From: Notospermus geniculatus | Lineage: Eukaryota; Nemertea; Pilidiophora; Heteronemertea; Lineidae | DNA length: 64,000 nt | NCBI GenBank assembly: GCA_002633025.1 | Contig: NMRB01000100.1 | Location: 241,009-305,008, forward strand | Reading direction: 5' to 3' | Shown here: positions 12,201 through 22,425 of the stretch, one piece after another | Layout of the letters: every line of letters starts with the position of its first letter | How positions within the stretch are numbered: the stretch's first letter is position 1 | The notes under the pieces: generated by a model | The model's input: the letters and a program-made list of their open reading frames with translations, nothing else | The model's database searches: none | What the model was told of the DNA's origin: nothing | Program-made: the position numbers and the translations under genes

Positions 12201-13160
12201 TGGTATGCAGTCACTCAGAAGTTGACAAACTTCTTCCTTTCGGATTGCATTTCAGGCCCCCTCTTGTGCTCATCTGTGAGGCATTAACATCTAACATCAG
12301 ACTTCTTCCCTAATTAAAGTCCAAGATACTGTAAAGCAGGAAAATTTCACATGCAGGAAATTTTTGCGAATTTCGCGAGAGTGTATGAGTCGCGAAAATT
12401 TCCTGTCACAAATATAAATACAGGCAAGTGATAAATATGGTCCGTGAAAGAAAACTGAAAAAAAATGGCAGAGACTCGCGAAAATATCCTGCCGCGAATA
12501 TGTCTATAAATCTTGATTCGCAAAAATTTCTAGCCGTGAAATTATCTTGCTTTACAATATGGGAATAATGAGTGAAATCAACTTGTAATTTGATAATATT
12601 TTGCCTACCAGTACATGTATGTTATTTATCTTGTAGAACATTATCATATCAAGTGGATGCAACAAGGTAAGATGAATTCAGCATCGCCACCAGGTCCCTC
12701 TAAATTCCAGAAATTGCAAATGCATCCAGTCTTTCACTTTGTCGATTCCAGTTCAGACTCTTTGGCAAAAATGTTCTGATTAAGAAATTCCAAATGCGAT
12801 TTTTTTTCCATTTGAAAGCAATTTTTCTGCCTAATGTTGGTACCATGGTAATTTTCATCAAAATTTTGTGTCCAAGAAATGATTCTGCTTAACCCTGTTG
12901 TCTATTTCAGGTACTTGATCTTCGTTCCCCTGGGGATGTCATTGCCATGTATCCTTTACAAATTGAAATCAGAGATGCCCGCCCTGTAACGTGTGTAATG
13001 GGGTCTTCTCTATGGAACAAAGACGATCAAGATGTAGTTATCTGTTGATAAATGCTATTCATTCCTTAATTCACCACTAGGCATAAACTCTTCGGGATGA
13101 CGGAGAAACAGGCGCAAGCAGCACTAACAACAAACTGTCGCTCAGTTATCTTGCATGGAC
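9180..13160 (+). CDS. RPP30: RPP30 (ribonuclease P/MRP protein subunit p30), partial, 7 exons found
   Basis: RPP30 is a protein subunit of nuclear RNase P (and RNase MRP), which trims the 5' leader of precursor tRNAs; in archaea and eukaryotes it pairs with the POP5 subunit and has a barrel-like fold. Seven spliced exons give a protein that follows the family in order: KLFTRITAKL (strand after the N-terminal barrel part), YDIIAVEPTDEKMF, ACNNLDVDIITLNLAERLPF, AIKRGVFFEICYS, FCKGKNIIISSG, VLDLRSPGDVIAM and LFGMTEKQAQAALTTNCR. All internal junctions are GT/AG and the phases agree (0,0,0,0,0,2). Missing are the start (usually MAxFxDL and LGYxxVAINH) and the short tail after 'TNCRSVILHG'. They may lie in unread exons up- and downstream. 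Introns are full of MITEs. Confidence in the family is high; gene ends are unknown. Confidence 0.9.
9384..9622. mobile_element. PIF/Harbinger-like MITE (239 bp)
   Basis: The ends ggccacataaaaaaaatact and agtaatttttttttctggcc are inverted partners, flanked by TTA on both sides (9381-9383, 9623-9625). A 3-bp TTA target duplication with GGCC ends is the PIF/Harbinger pattern. It has no coding capacity. It lies in an RPP30 intron. Confidence 0.8.
9665..9805 (+). CDS. RPP30: RPP30 exon, 47 codons
   Basis: The acceptor is tgattatttcag and the donor is atg|gtaagc. The exon reads TEDRAVKLFTRITAKL...YDIIAVEPTDEKMFM, aligning to the family segment 'PIKILTRLTI...YDVVAVFPKTEKLFH'. Both ends are phase 0. 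A MITE starts 8 bp past the donor. Confidence 0.9.
9814..10032. mobile_element. MITE abutting the RPP30 splice donor
   Basis: The ends ggctcacagtttggg and cccaagtgtgagcc are inverted partners. The left end starts 8 bp after the exon end at 9805. The donor word ggtaag (9805-9810) recurs just beyond the right end (10035-10040). Confidence 0.65.
10201..10344. mobile_element. hAT-like MITE copy 1 (144 bp, 5-bp TSD)
   Basis: It starts cagggtttctgccagaaat and ends tctggcggaaacactg. The flanks are accac/accac (10196-10200 and 10345-10349). It is the reverse-orientation relative of 36591-36734. Confidence 0.8.
10491..10866. mobile_element. PIF/Harbinger-like MITE (376 bp)
   Basis: The ends ggccacataaaaaaattctt and aagattttttttatgtggcc are inverted partners extending over gtttagcatcag. 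It is flanked by TTA (10488-10490, 10867-10869). The first seven bases are shared with the 9384 element. It lies in an RPP30 intron, ending 42 bp before an exon. Confidence 0.85.
10909..10998 (+). CDS. RPP30: RPP30 exon, 30 codons
   Basis: The acceptor is catttcag and the donor is gcg|gtgag. The exon reads RACNNLDVDIITLN...ERLPFWLKRAQMSA, the hallmark RPP30 segment (human: ACTHLDVDLVCITVTEKLPF). Both ends are phase 0. Confidence 0.95.
11241..11418. mobile_element. MITE with internal palindrome
   Basis: The outer arms are gggcccggttgcacaaaact and agttttgtgcaacccagccc. Inside, atgttaagtgacgtaaaaa and tttttacgtcatttaacat form a second stem. A 45-bp piece (ttcgtggcccacgaa...) is also found just outside at 11149-11205. 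Confidence 0.75.
11527..11646 (+). CDS. RPP30: RPP30 exon, 40 codons
   Basis: The acceptor is catatttag and the donor is aag|gtaatc. The exon reads AIKRGVFFEICYSHSFSDYT...NAIEMVNFCKGK, matching the family segment 'AIDRGLAFELVYSPAIKD...SALNLMQICKGK'. Both ends are phase 0. Confidence 0.95.
12331..12555. mobile_element. MITE with gcgaaaatttcctg repeats
   Basis: The ends gtaaagcaggaaaatttcac and tgaaattatcttgctttac are imperfect inverted partners. Between them the word gcgaaaat.tcctg recurs in direct and inverted form. It lies in an RPP30 intron. Confidence 0.65.
12637..12666 (+). CDS. RPP30: RPP30 micro-exon, 10 codons
   Basis: The acceptor is atcttgtag and the donor is aag|gtaag. The exon reads NIIISSGCNK, matching family 'NVIISSAAER' directly after CKGK. 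Both ends are phase 0. Confidence 0.85.
12911..12948 (+). CDS. RPP30: RPP30 exon, 38 nt
   Basis: The acceptor is tctatttcag. The exon reads VLDLRSPGDVIA plus two bases of the next codon, matching family 'PLEIRGPYDVAN'. The donor at|gtatcc is weak but gives the correct frame into the next exon. Confidence 0.75.
13081..13160 (+). CDS. RPP30: RPP30 exon, 80 nt (last found)
   Basis: The acceptor is ttcaccactag and the donor is catggac|gtacgt. The exon reads (M)HKLFGMTEKQAQAALTTNCR then SVILHG, matching family 'LLFGLSESDAKAAVSTNCRAALLHG'. It ends one base into a codon (C + 2), probably Arg. If the donor is not used, translation runs 9 codons on to a TAA at 13189-13191. The usual basic C-terminal tail was not found. 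Confidence 0.85.
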
Positions 13161-13574
13161 GTACGTATTGGAAAGCTGTAGGAGTATGTTAAGGGCCTGT
13201 CACACTGAAGTAGTTCTCAAAACGTCCTGCCTCGTCCTAAAAAATGGTAAAACGGGCTAGAACATATAACCCTTGGCCAAATAATGCCTCGATGTTCTGA
13301 AGCACCCTTTCCGTCCAAGAAGTTCGTAAAAAGATTGTAAAAAGTTGCTACTACGTCCACTCCGTTCGCACACAGTTTGAGCACGTTCGGCAAAATTTTG
13401 AAGAACGTACTGAGAACTAGCTCAGTGTGATTGGGGCATTATATAAAATCTTCCCGGCTCAGTCACGCCATGGGCAATACAAAAATATAATCGTTGATTT
13501 CGTATTCCAACTGAAACTGCAGAACTGGTGGCCCAATGAGGAGGTATGGGCGGTTATTCCCGCAAATAAAAGAC
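13161..13574. other. RPP30 intron or 3' region
   Basis: No C-terminal exon was identified. It contains no clear repeat except words such as cgtcc/acgtt in 13200-13430. Confidence 0.4.
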
Positions 13575-13965
13575 GTTGCAAAACACGGAGGTTATAAGCC
13601 AAAACAAGGAGGTTATATAGCAAAACACGAAGGTTATATGGCAAAACACGGAGGTTAGAAAGCAAAACAAAGAGGTTGTAAGTCATCTAAAAGACGTCAG
13701 GTGGCACTTTTAAAGAAGGTTGCAGAACTGAGAACAAGGAGGTTAGAAAGCAAAACAAGGAGGTTGTAAGTCATCTAAAAGACGTCAGGTGGCGCTTTTA
13801 ATGAAGGTTGCAGAACAAGGAGGTTGGAAAGCAAAACAAGGAGGTTTGTAAAACACGGAGGTTGTATCATGTGTGAGAGAACAAGGAGGTTTACAAAACA
13901 CGGAGGTTAGAAAACAAAACAAGGAGGTTGTAAGTCATCAAACGGACGTTGGGTGGCGCTTTTAA
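13575..13965 (+). repeat. aaaacAaGGAGGTT minisatellite
   Basis: About 20-23 bp units of the form gcaaaacaaggaggttataa repeat, grouped into a higher-order unit that includes taagtcatctaaaagacgtc (seen at 13679, 13767, 13932). Confidence 0.8.
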
Positions 13966-13984
13966 GCAAAGACCCAATACCTCG

Positions 13985-14401
13985 CAATCTCGTACCCAGA
14001 GATTAGTTACGCTCGGCCGAGGTTGATGGTCGCTACACTAATCTCTGGAGACGGCTAAGCCCTAGCGGTGGATTCGGGAACCAAAATGCAAGGCAAATGC
14101 GTTACACACAGCGCATCCCGCTTCACTCCAAGTTTATACAGTGCGCCAAGTACTGCTGTGGATTTTCCTCAATAAAATACAACAGATCCTCGAAAAAACC
14201 TTTCTAAGGACATTTTTGTGTGTACATTTTATACTCAAGTCATCTCAAGTCATTTCAGTGCATTTGTTGTTAAAATTCGGTCTAAAATTGCACGGTACCA
14301 AAAATCACACCAAAGGCGTGAAATGGCTAGCCGTCTCCAGAGATTAGTGGAGCGACCTACAACCTCGGCCCGAGCGTAACGAATCTCTGGGTACGAGATT
14401 G
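13985..14401. mobile_element. Mutator-like foldback element (417 bp)
   Basis: Long inverted ends start caatctcgtacccagagatt and run about 80 bp, including tctctggagacggctagcc-type ends. The flanks are aatacctcg (13976-13984) and aataccttg (14402-14410), a 9-bp target duplication with one mismatch, as for MULEs. It has no transposase. Confidence 0.8.
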
Positions 14402-14578
14402 AATACCTTGCTGCTGAGATATTATTACTTTTACGTTTTTGGTCATAAGTTCTGAATGAGTTAACATATTGATCTAATTCTTGTACATTCATCATGAACA
14501 CATGTCTATACATCCCTTCATTATGCAATTTGCCGCATAATTTACCCCTAGACTGGTATCCCAAAATAGCTAACCAAT

Positions 14579-14766
14579 CAACTGCAACGTTACAAATTCA
14601 AATTCAAAAAGAGCCAGCCAATCAACTACGTCGTTACATCAGGCAATACCGGTCCCTTATCCTTGAGCTATGTTGGGACCGGGAACCAGTCTACGGTATA
14701 GCCTGATGTAACGACGCAGTTGATTGGCTACATCCTTTTGAATTTGAATTTGTATCGTCACAGTTG
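14579..14766. mobile_element. Foldback MITE (188 bp)
   Basis: The arms of about 80 bp begin caactgcaacgttacaaatt and end aatttgtatcgtcacagttg, sharing agccaatcaact.cgtcgtta and aattcaaattc. A single N follows at 14767. Confidence 0.8.
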
Positions 14767-14862
14767 NATTTTGAATCGGTGAGGAGTAAAATGCCGACCG
14801 GCGAGTGCAGCTGCCTGGGGGGAAAAATCGGCGAGGTTGCTACTGATTCTCCACGGTGGTGA

Positions 14863-15329
14863 AGTAAAGATTAAGTTGAGAGTCAAGCACTGATGACATT
14901 ATTGGCTCAAAAGAAAAAAAAGGTGTGCATTAATTTTCAGTAGGAGGAAACTGGAGTGTCGGGAGAAAATCTGCAATGTCAAAAAGAGTTGCCCTCTGCT
15001 CTGTCACATGAAGAATGGGCTGATTGGGAATCAAACTCAGAACTCAGCAGTGACAGGTGCCTATGTTTCCCTTACGCCAGTCTAACTTATAACTTGCGGA
15101 GTATCCAGGTAGGAAACTGGAGTCTGGAGAAAACTGTATCAATACAGTTCAGATCTCAGTAGTTGGACCAACCACCTGTGAGTACAGGAAGATGATCAGC
15201 AGCTTGCGGTTTCCACAGACCTGGACAACTCAGCCATGTCTGTCTGCTCTTTACGCCGTATGGGCAATGAAGTCCGCAAAAGTAAAGATGTAAATTTTGA
15301 TTTGGAGTCATGTGATGTGATGTAGGAGC
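14863..15329. repeat. Interspersed repeat A, second copy
   Basis: It is near-identical to 7795-8247, with the same minus-strand SINE remnant, ending gtaggagccatagc where the 840-bp element is inserted. Confidence 0.85.
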
Positions 15330-15335
15330 CATAGC

Positions 15336-16175
15336 CAGGGCTGCTTACCCATACGTAATTTACGTATTTGTTACGCAAAACAAGGCTCAAAATACGCAGT
15401 ACGTATTTAGGCTTTACCTGTACGGATTTTTTTCAATAAAAAATACGCAAAAGTTTGTCAAAATACGATGTGACCACATGTGCATGTAGTGGCGCGTATC
15501 GGTAGACAGTGAAACTAATTGTGAGTCTCACTCAGTCAAGCTCGTTTCCAGGAGTCTTACACCAGCTTGACAACGTGTCTAATGATATATCTATATAGAG
15601 GAACCATTGTAGAATCATTGGGAACGAGGTTGCACCATCATGGCAAAATGGCGGAACTGGTGCTGTCTGCGGCTGGTAGGCTCCCAAATCGTGGTTTTAT
15701 GCAAAAAAACGGCCGATTGAGGTCGAGTTGGAGTCTGAAAACAGTCACTCTGATGCGATGAAAATCATAAACGAAGATGAACTGTAGAAAGAAACGTCGA
15801 TGGCAAGTTTTTCTGTCAGAATACTCGAAGATTCCATGGATCACATCAGGTCCCAAACATGCAAAAACCGGTGTAGGCCTATAGGTAGGCCTATGATAAA
15901 CATGATCAATCATGCAATGCATAGGCCTACGGTACATGCATAGGCCTAGGAGCCTACTGCACATACTGTAATGTTGACTTCATACTGTAATGTTGACTTG
16001 AGCCATAAATACAATAAAAGATGAGCAGATTGCCGTTGATAATTAATCCACAATTTATTGGGAATAGTCCACAAATATTCATGCGAAATTCTATAAAATC
16101 CACAATTTGGACCCAAAATCCACAAATTTTTGATCAAAAATCCCCAAATCCGAACCAGGGGGGTAAGCAGCCCTG
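15336..16175. mobile_element. hAT-like non-autonomous transposon (840 bp) with known empty site
   Basis: The ends cagggctgcttaccc and gggtaagcagccctg are perfect 15-bp inverted partners, flanked by catagc on both sides (15330-15335, 16176-16181). The paralogous copy near 8250 reads gagccatagcataa without the element, which proves the insertion. No transposase frame is present. The target duplication reads as 5 or 6 bp depending on one shared base. Confidence 0.88.
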
Positions 16176-16181
16176 CATAGC

Positions 16182-16885
16182 ATAAGGAAGGCTTAATACC
16201 AATTCATCATCTACAGTACGTTGCACAATTGACCTCTCTTCCGCGCCACGCCCCATCCGGGTACCACACGCAGCGTCATGCACGTACCGTCCTTGTATCT
16301 TCGCAGACGTTGCGTGCCGCCATGGAAGGCACGCAGTGAAGACGTAACGTCGTTCGCCCGTGGTGCGCGGACGTCACTCGCAGAAGAGACGCGTGACGCA
16401 CCTGTACCATACACAATGAACTGAAACGTACCTTCCGTGTGACGTTCGCAGAAGGTACATGTACGTGGATAAGGTAGGTCAGTTGTGCAATGTACTGTAT
16501 CAGTCATTGACTCCTAATCTCTGTATGAATCCTGCGCCACCCAACATCTTTCTCAGCTGGTACAGCTACCTACAACAACATCTTTCTAAACATTTGTAGT
16601 AAACCACATTACATGGCAAGCATGCAAAACGGACATGACGGATGCAAAGCGTTAATACCCATTTGATATTGTAGAGTCTACGTGAGGTGGGTCTTCAGTC
16701 ACTTAACACAATTTCATTTCCCCCAATTGTAGTTTGTATTGGTGAAAAAATGTAAATTATCTCTATTGTACTGTGGAATTGAGGCTGACGAATCACGAAG
16801 TATGAACTTAGGCTTATTAGAGGATATTTTAGAATGCCACTAATTCTGTTACAACAGCCTATTTTCTGACAATTTATTGTGGCAT
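16182..16885. repeat. Interspersed repeat B, third copy
   Basis: It continues the A+B repeat to the right of the inserted element and matches 8255-8958 with small indels. Confidence 0.85.
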
Positions 16886-18364
16886 GCACTCATTTAATAC
16901 AACCTCTTCAGAAAATTGTTGAGAATTTGATGAACTTGCAGGGAATACGCATGCAGTTCCCCTACAAGGTGCCAGAAAAAGGGGTCATCAAACAATAGCA
17001 TTCCTATTGTTTACCTATTGTAGGAGGAACACGTTTTCTGGGGCACCCTGCCTGTAGAAGTCCCAAAATTTCTGGAAAATTTGAATTCCTGGCTTGTTGT
17101 GAACTGCAACTCTTGTTCATATGAAGTGTGTCTATATGTCAAATCAATTTTTGAGAGGTCATTATGTGCATACAATGTTTCCTGCTCATGTTACCAAGAA
17201 AATTGAAGGTCAAGGGTCCTAGATATGAATGCATTTCCCTGATTTAGTGGTCAACTGGTTGACATATCAACATCACATGCATTCTCCACGAAAGTGACCT
17301 CGCCTGATTTATTTCACTGATCAAGTGATTGGTTAGAAAATTTCAAAAGTGGCAGGTAAAATNATGACAGAAGCAAAATTGGTTATTGTAGTGAAAAAAA
17401 GTTGCGGCTTTCAAAAATCTTAGCATCACTGCCAAGTGCAAGTGTGTTTGAATCCTTTCTTCATCTGACTCACTTTATACTTTCCTATTTCACCATTCTT
17501 GTGAAACCTTAAAAGTCGTGTGTGGTGGGCAAAAACTACTGACGTGTTCCTTGGGGATTGCGGGAGAAAAATGGGCCTACACACAGTCATGATTTGGTCT
17601 GTTCGTTGACCTTTAAGACTTCACGTAGGCTAGGTTTGTTTGGTGTTTAGTTGAGTTGGCTTTCTTCCATGTGTTCTAAGTACATCCTACTCAAGCAGGA
17701 TGCTGGAGCTGAAGAATGAGGGGTCATCTCGGGAGTGGTTGACGATTTTGGTCAGTGTCCCGTTTGTGACTTGTGATTCAACCTGAAGGCTTGACAGACA
17801 CTGGCAGATTTCTTAGGCATATGCAACTCCTGAAAGTCCCCTGTGATTGAACTGAATGTTCGTTCATGTAGATCTGGCTTCAGGATGTGCGTCCCGTGGT
17901 ACAGTGGTTATTGCTGTGTGGTGAAATATGATACCTTTTTTTAGGCGAGATGACCCTTCTAATTGCAACCGAAGTCAAAATGACCAACTTCGAACCAGTC
18001 AGGGTTCAGTCAATTCTGGATTCTGATGTTTTCCGTTGAACTGCTCATAGACCGAAGGCTATGCTTCCGCACTTCACACTGAAGCCAGGAGACCTGACGC
18101 CAAAATTGTAAACTTACATGAAGTTTCTTATAATAGTTAGTGTCGATGCCAATATCTACGCAACGTTAATAAACTGATGGCACACTACTCAGGTGAACAG
18201 AACGTAGCAGCTGCCTGTGTGAATTTTATGGGGAATTTTAACACCAAATGCATTGAGATTTCATTTTGTTATGGCAGTGCCAGATGTCGCCACTGTTGAC
18301 AAACGCGAGGCGAAACTCATATGCTAAATGCTGCCACAGTTGACTTGCATAAAGAGTAACTCAC
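16886..18364. other. No gene recognised
   Basis: It has mixed single-copy-looking DNA, one N at 17363 and a weak hairpin at 16963. FNDC3 5' exons could lie here but none was recognised. Confidence 0.4.
16963..17051. repeat. Imperfect hairpin element
   Basis: Arms caaggtgccagaaaa and ttttctggggcaccctg surround tcctattg/caatag repeats. It is likely a small MITE, but boundaries are unclear. Confidence 0.4.
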
Positions 18365-19228
18365 TGCTAAATGCTGCCACAGTTGACTTGCATAAAAAGT
18401 AACTCATCTGCTAAATGCTGCCACAGTTGACATGTGAAGAGCTCATCTGCTAAATGCTGCCACAGTTGACTTGTATAAAGAGTAACTCATCTGCTAAATG
18501 CTGCCACAGTTGAATTGTTTGAAGAGTTCATCTGCTGAATGCTGCTAATGTTGACTTGAAAAAAGAAACTCAGAGTTTGAATGACTTTTCGTACTCCATT
18601 CACACACATACCGACTAGGCTTTCAGGCGCTAAAAAGCTAGCGTCAGTCAAGCGCTAAACTGCCCGTGGCAATGTTGTCCATTCATCAGGTGTTAGGTAA
18701 AGTTAAGTACAGTCTAGCAATACCAGTGATGATTCTGCTACCTGTGGGGGACTTGAAACTGCTGTGTGTAGGCTACAGAACATTGGAATCCATTCAGAGC
18801 TAAATGCTGCCACAGTTGACTTGCATAAAAAGTAACTCATCTGCTAAATGCTGCCACAGTTGACATGTGAAGAGCTCATCTGCTAAATGCTGCCACAGTT
18901 GACTTGTATAAAGAGTAACTCATCTGCTAATTGCTGCCACAGTTGAATTGTGTGAAGAGTTAATCTGCTGAATGCTGCTAATGTTGACTTGAACAAAGAA
19001 ACTCAGAGTTTGAATGACTTTTCGTACTCCATTCACACACATACCGACTAGGCTTTCAGGCGCTAAAAAGCTAGCGTCAGTCAAGCGCTAAACTGCCCGT
19101 GGCAATGTTGTCCATTCATCAGGTGTTAGGTAAAGTTGTACAGTCTAGCAATACCAGTGATGATTCTGCTACCTGTGGGGGACTTGAAACTGCTGTGTGT
19201 AGGCTACAGAACATTGGAATCCATTCAG
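18365..19228 (+). repeat. Tandem duplicated block with a 45-50 bp minisatellite
   Basis: Unit 1 (18365-18799) and unit 2 (18801-19228) each begin with several copies of ctaaatgctgccacagttga and end gaacattggaatccattcag. They differ by a few substitutions and indels. Confidence 0.85.
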
Positions 19229-20660
19229 TAAAATGCATCACTGTGAATCATCATGAAGCCGAGAAAAAGCTTTTTATTGGTTTTGCCGCAAAACTACCAA
19301 TTATTTGCCATTTTGCTCCTCGCCTATCCCTACGCCAATGCTTGACTGGGATTGCCCCCGCCGCACTATGCACTTATGCCTAAGAACCCCATCTAAAAGC
19401 CCTTGACAGAGCGCTATTTGCTTGAAGTGTATAGGCCTACAGGTGCTGCTTTACGACCATCAGCCTCCTATCTTTTATTTTGGGCAAATATTTCCCCCTC
19501 GCCATGGTAACCGGAGATAGCAACATCATTTTTATCGCTCTGGCATCCAGGAATTGACGCTTTTACGTGCTGGGGAAGATTTTGCATTGGAGATGGAACG
19601 TGTGATTTATGGTGTTTTTCGCCTGCTGCTGGGCTTGTTTCATTGTATACACAATGTATCAATGCTTATCAACTCCTGTTGAATTATCGCATCATCATTT
19701 CTAGTCATAAGACCACAATCTTAACCCATTCAGTGCCTAAGCAAACTACATGTAGGCTTTTAGTAAAAAATGGAGAATAAATGTCAGAGTCCGCCAAGCA
19801 GATGCCAGTACAGCAGTGAATTTTCAGATGGCGCTTGTGATCTTAGTTCTGGTTATTGAAGACTCTTACCCCTTCGATCGAGAGGAAGGTGGCACTGGGT
19901 CAGTCAGTGCAGTTGGCTGGGCCTCCTCGCTTGCATCAGCTTTGAACATCTAACAGAATGAACAACTTTGATTACCGGGGTAGGCCTAGGCCAAAACTCC
20001 TACGAACTCTGTCAAAATCGTCCATTGTGCAGTTTGTGCCGAGTGCATATCAGCTTCAACCTTGCTAAAATGTGATAGAGCCTTCCCTCACTGCAGAACA
20101 GCATTTCTACTCAGGCCAGCATGATGCATAGCATGTATTACCACGTCAAATTCGTCGACCAATCAGGAGCCTCGCTGTATTTCTTGTTGATAAGGGTGTT
20201 GGTTCGCTAAATAATAAAATCATCTTTTGTCCTCACTGGAGATTAAGGCACAGTTATAAAGTGATACCAGAATGGATTATTCAAATTTTTTCACCTTTTA
20301 GTTCTATTTTCTGGCTCCATTCCTAGCATGTGTGTAATCCATTTCAGTGAAGTACATGCTAATGAGTACTTTGCTCCATCAACTGAGTGTTATTAGATCA
20401 TAAATGATAATTCTTGTAATTAAAATCCAATATCTTCATTAAAAAGTCCTCATGTACTCTATACTCCTGTATGGTTGCAATAGAGAATGGGTTCATGGAT
20501 CTTTATTGGGTGACGAGGTACCTGGGATCTCATGTATGGCGTGTCTTCTCTCTAAAGTCAAAGGGCGGGAGTCTCAATCTGAGTCATGTTTCAGTTTGTT
20601 TCAACTTAAGTTGTGGGCAGCCCTCATACTCCCTCCATTTTGTGTATGATACCCAATATA
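19229..20660. other. No gene recognised
   Basis: The frame 19099-19383 is an accidental extension of the repeat. No conserved peptide was seen. Confidence 0.4.
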
Positions 20661-20748
20661 CAGGGTGGGCCAGAGAAAGTGTCCCTCGAACAATACAGAA
20701 ACAATAGAAATGCTGTAGTTCGAGGGACACTTTCTCTGGCCCACCCTG
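20661..20748. mobile_element. Tc1/mariner-like MITE (88 bp)
   Basis: The ends cagggtgggccagagaaagt and actttctctggcccaccctg are perfect inverted partners extending to cctcgaac, flanked by TA on both sides. It is almost all stem with a 24-bp loop. Confidence 0.85.
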
Positions 20749-20770
20749 TAGAGCACAAAAAAACGACGAG

Positions 20771-21000
20771 AAAATGATAGTGAAAGTAAAAGTCATCTCC
20801 GAATTTCGCCAATTTTCGACCCCAACCGGGGTCGGGGTCTTCCTCGGGCACTTTCTATAGAGGTCCCAGAAGTGAATGAGACACATCATTGATTTCTCAT
20901 TCACTTCTGGGATCTCTACTAGAAAGTGGCTGAGGAAGACCCTGCTTGGGGTCAAAAATTTGCGAAATTCGGAGACGACTTTTACTTTTATACTATCATT
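20771..21000. mobile_element. Foldback element (230 bp)
   Basis: Arms of about 105 bp run from aaaatgatagtgaaagtaaa to tttacttttatactatcatt with inner arms gtcccagaagtgaatgaga and tctcattcacttctgggat. No clear target duplication was found. The adjacent sequence (tgtttatgacagaatg) is a further short palindrome. Confidence 0.75.
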
Positions 21001-22284
21001 CTGTTTATGACAGAATGATTAGGATTCTAAGATCCGTTATGACCGAATAAGTTCATGGAGGGGTGCCTCTGATATGTCTCATCTACATGTAGGCCTATCA
21101 GGTCAAAGATGAAGAGGGAGGCCTCGATTTGAGTCATATCCGTTTGAATCCGATTTGTAGGCACCCTCGTACACGATGAAGAGGCCTACTTCCTCAATTA
21201 CGTCTGTGATAGAATGAACACAAGGACTGGAGGTCTGTTGTGATTTGTAATAGGCCTACCGTGAAGAGTTGATGATAATTGACACATGGATCTGGTCCAA
21301 TGGGGATACAAGACACAATAGAGGGCAGCACTCCGAAACCTGGTCCTATACAATGGACGCCTTTTATGTGGGAAATTGAGCAGGACCGTGATGTCAGTTT
21401 CATTTCAATAGTTTTAACCACCAGTGACACCTATTGAGTTAGTGAGCTAGGGTCCCCATTCTGGTCCATAAAAAATTAATCAATTGAACTTCTGCATTAC
21501 CAGTATCATACCGGGAAAAATTGGGGCAAACAGACCGGAATTGGACTAGATCAGTGTGCGAGTGATCACCCTTGAGTTCACAGAAGAACCAAGCCTCTAT
21601 GGAACTTGGACATGTTGGAACCTTGGCATTTTCCTGTGTTGAAATTGTGTCATCTCTTTGTTGGTGAATTATGATATTGATATCTGATAATCACAGTTTA
21701 TAAATCATTAGATCTTGTTTACAGTAGAAACACTGCCATAGATCAGTACTGAATGAACTCTTAATTAATTTTTTCAGGAGGGGGGAGCAAAGTATCTTCT
21801 TGTACAGTATCATATTGCTCTCATACGGCATGATCAGTATTGGTGAATGAAATCGGTTCATTCTTAACACACCCACGTGATCTTACCAATCAGGAAACGT
21901 AAACAGAACCGAGCACAATATTCTACATTATTCTGGGATTGGCGATTACGTTGCTGCATGAAAAACGTCCGTCTGGTATAAATGTCTCCACCTACGCATG
22001 ATGACAGAACCACGATAATGTTCGTTCATTCCTAATTAGTTTCTGTAATTGCCCGTATGCCAGGTTTTATTTATCATCAGTGCTGGGTCTGTTTCAGCAG
22101 AAATGCGGTCACGAGGTGAAAAAAATGATCGCGAAAAGGTCACATTTGACGGAGTATTACCTAAGACATCTAAAAAAGAGAAAAAAGTCATATTTTGGGT
22201 TTATATATAGTCAACATCAACAACAGTATACATGTAGGTGTCATATGATAACAAGGGAATACATGTAGGTGTCATATGACTTTC
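21001..22284. other. No gene recognised
   Basis: There is no conserved frame. A short direct repeat (atacatgtaggtgtcatatga) occurs at about 22228 and 22259. Confidence 0.4.
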
Positions 22285-22425
22285 AGTACAACTCGGAGGG
22301 GGAGGAGGCAAGGTAGGCAAAGAGATGAGCCCAGGGTCTCAGGCCAACGGCGGGATTCAAATCTGTGACCTCATGACTACCAGCCAGAGAACCAATCCAC
22401 TAGATGACTGCAGTTCCGTTTGGGT
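22285..22425 (-). mobile_element. tRNA-derived SINE (minus strand)
   Basis: On the minus strand, A-box-like tagtggattggttctctggc and B-box gatttgaatcccgcc are followed by a tail ctcatctctttgcctacctt. Confidence 0.6.
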
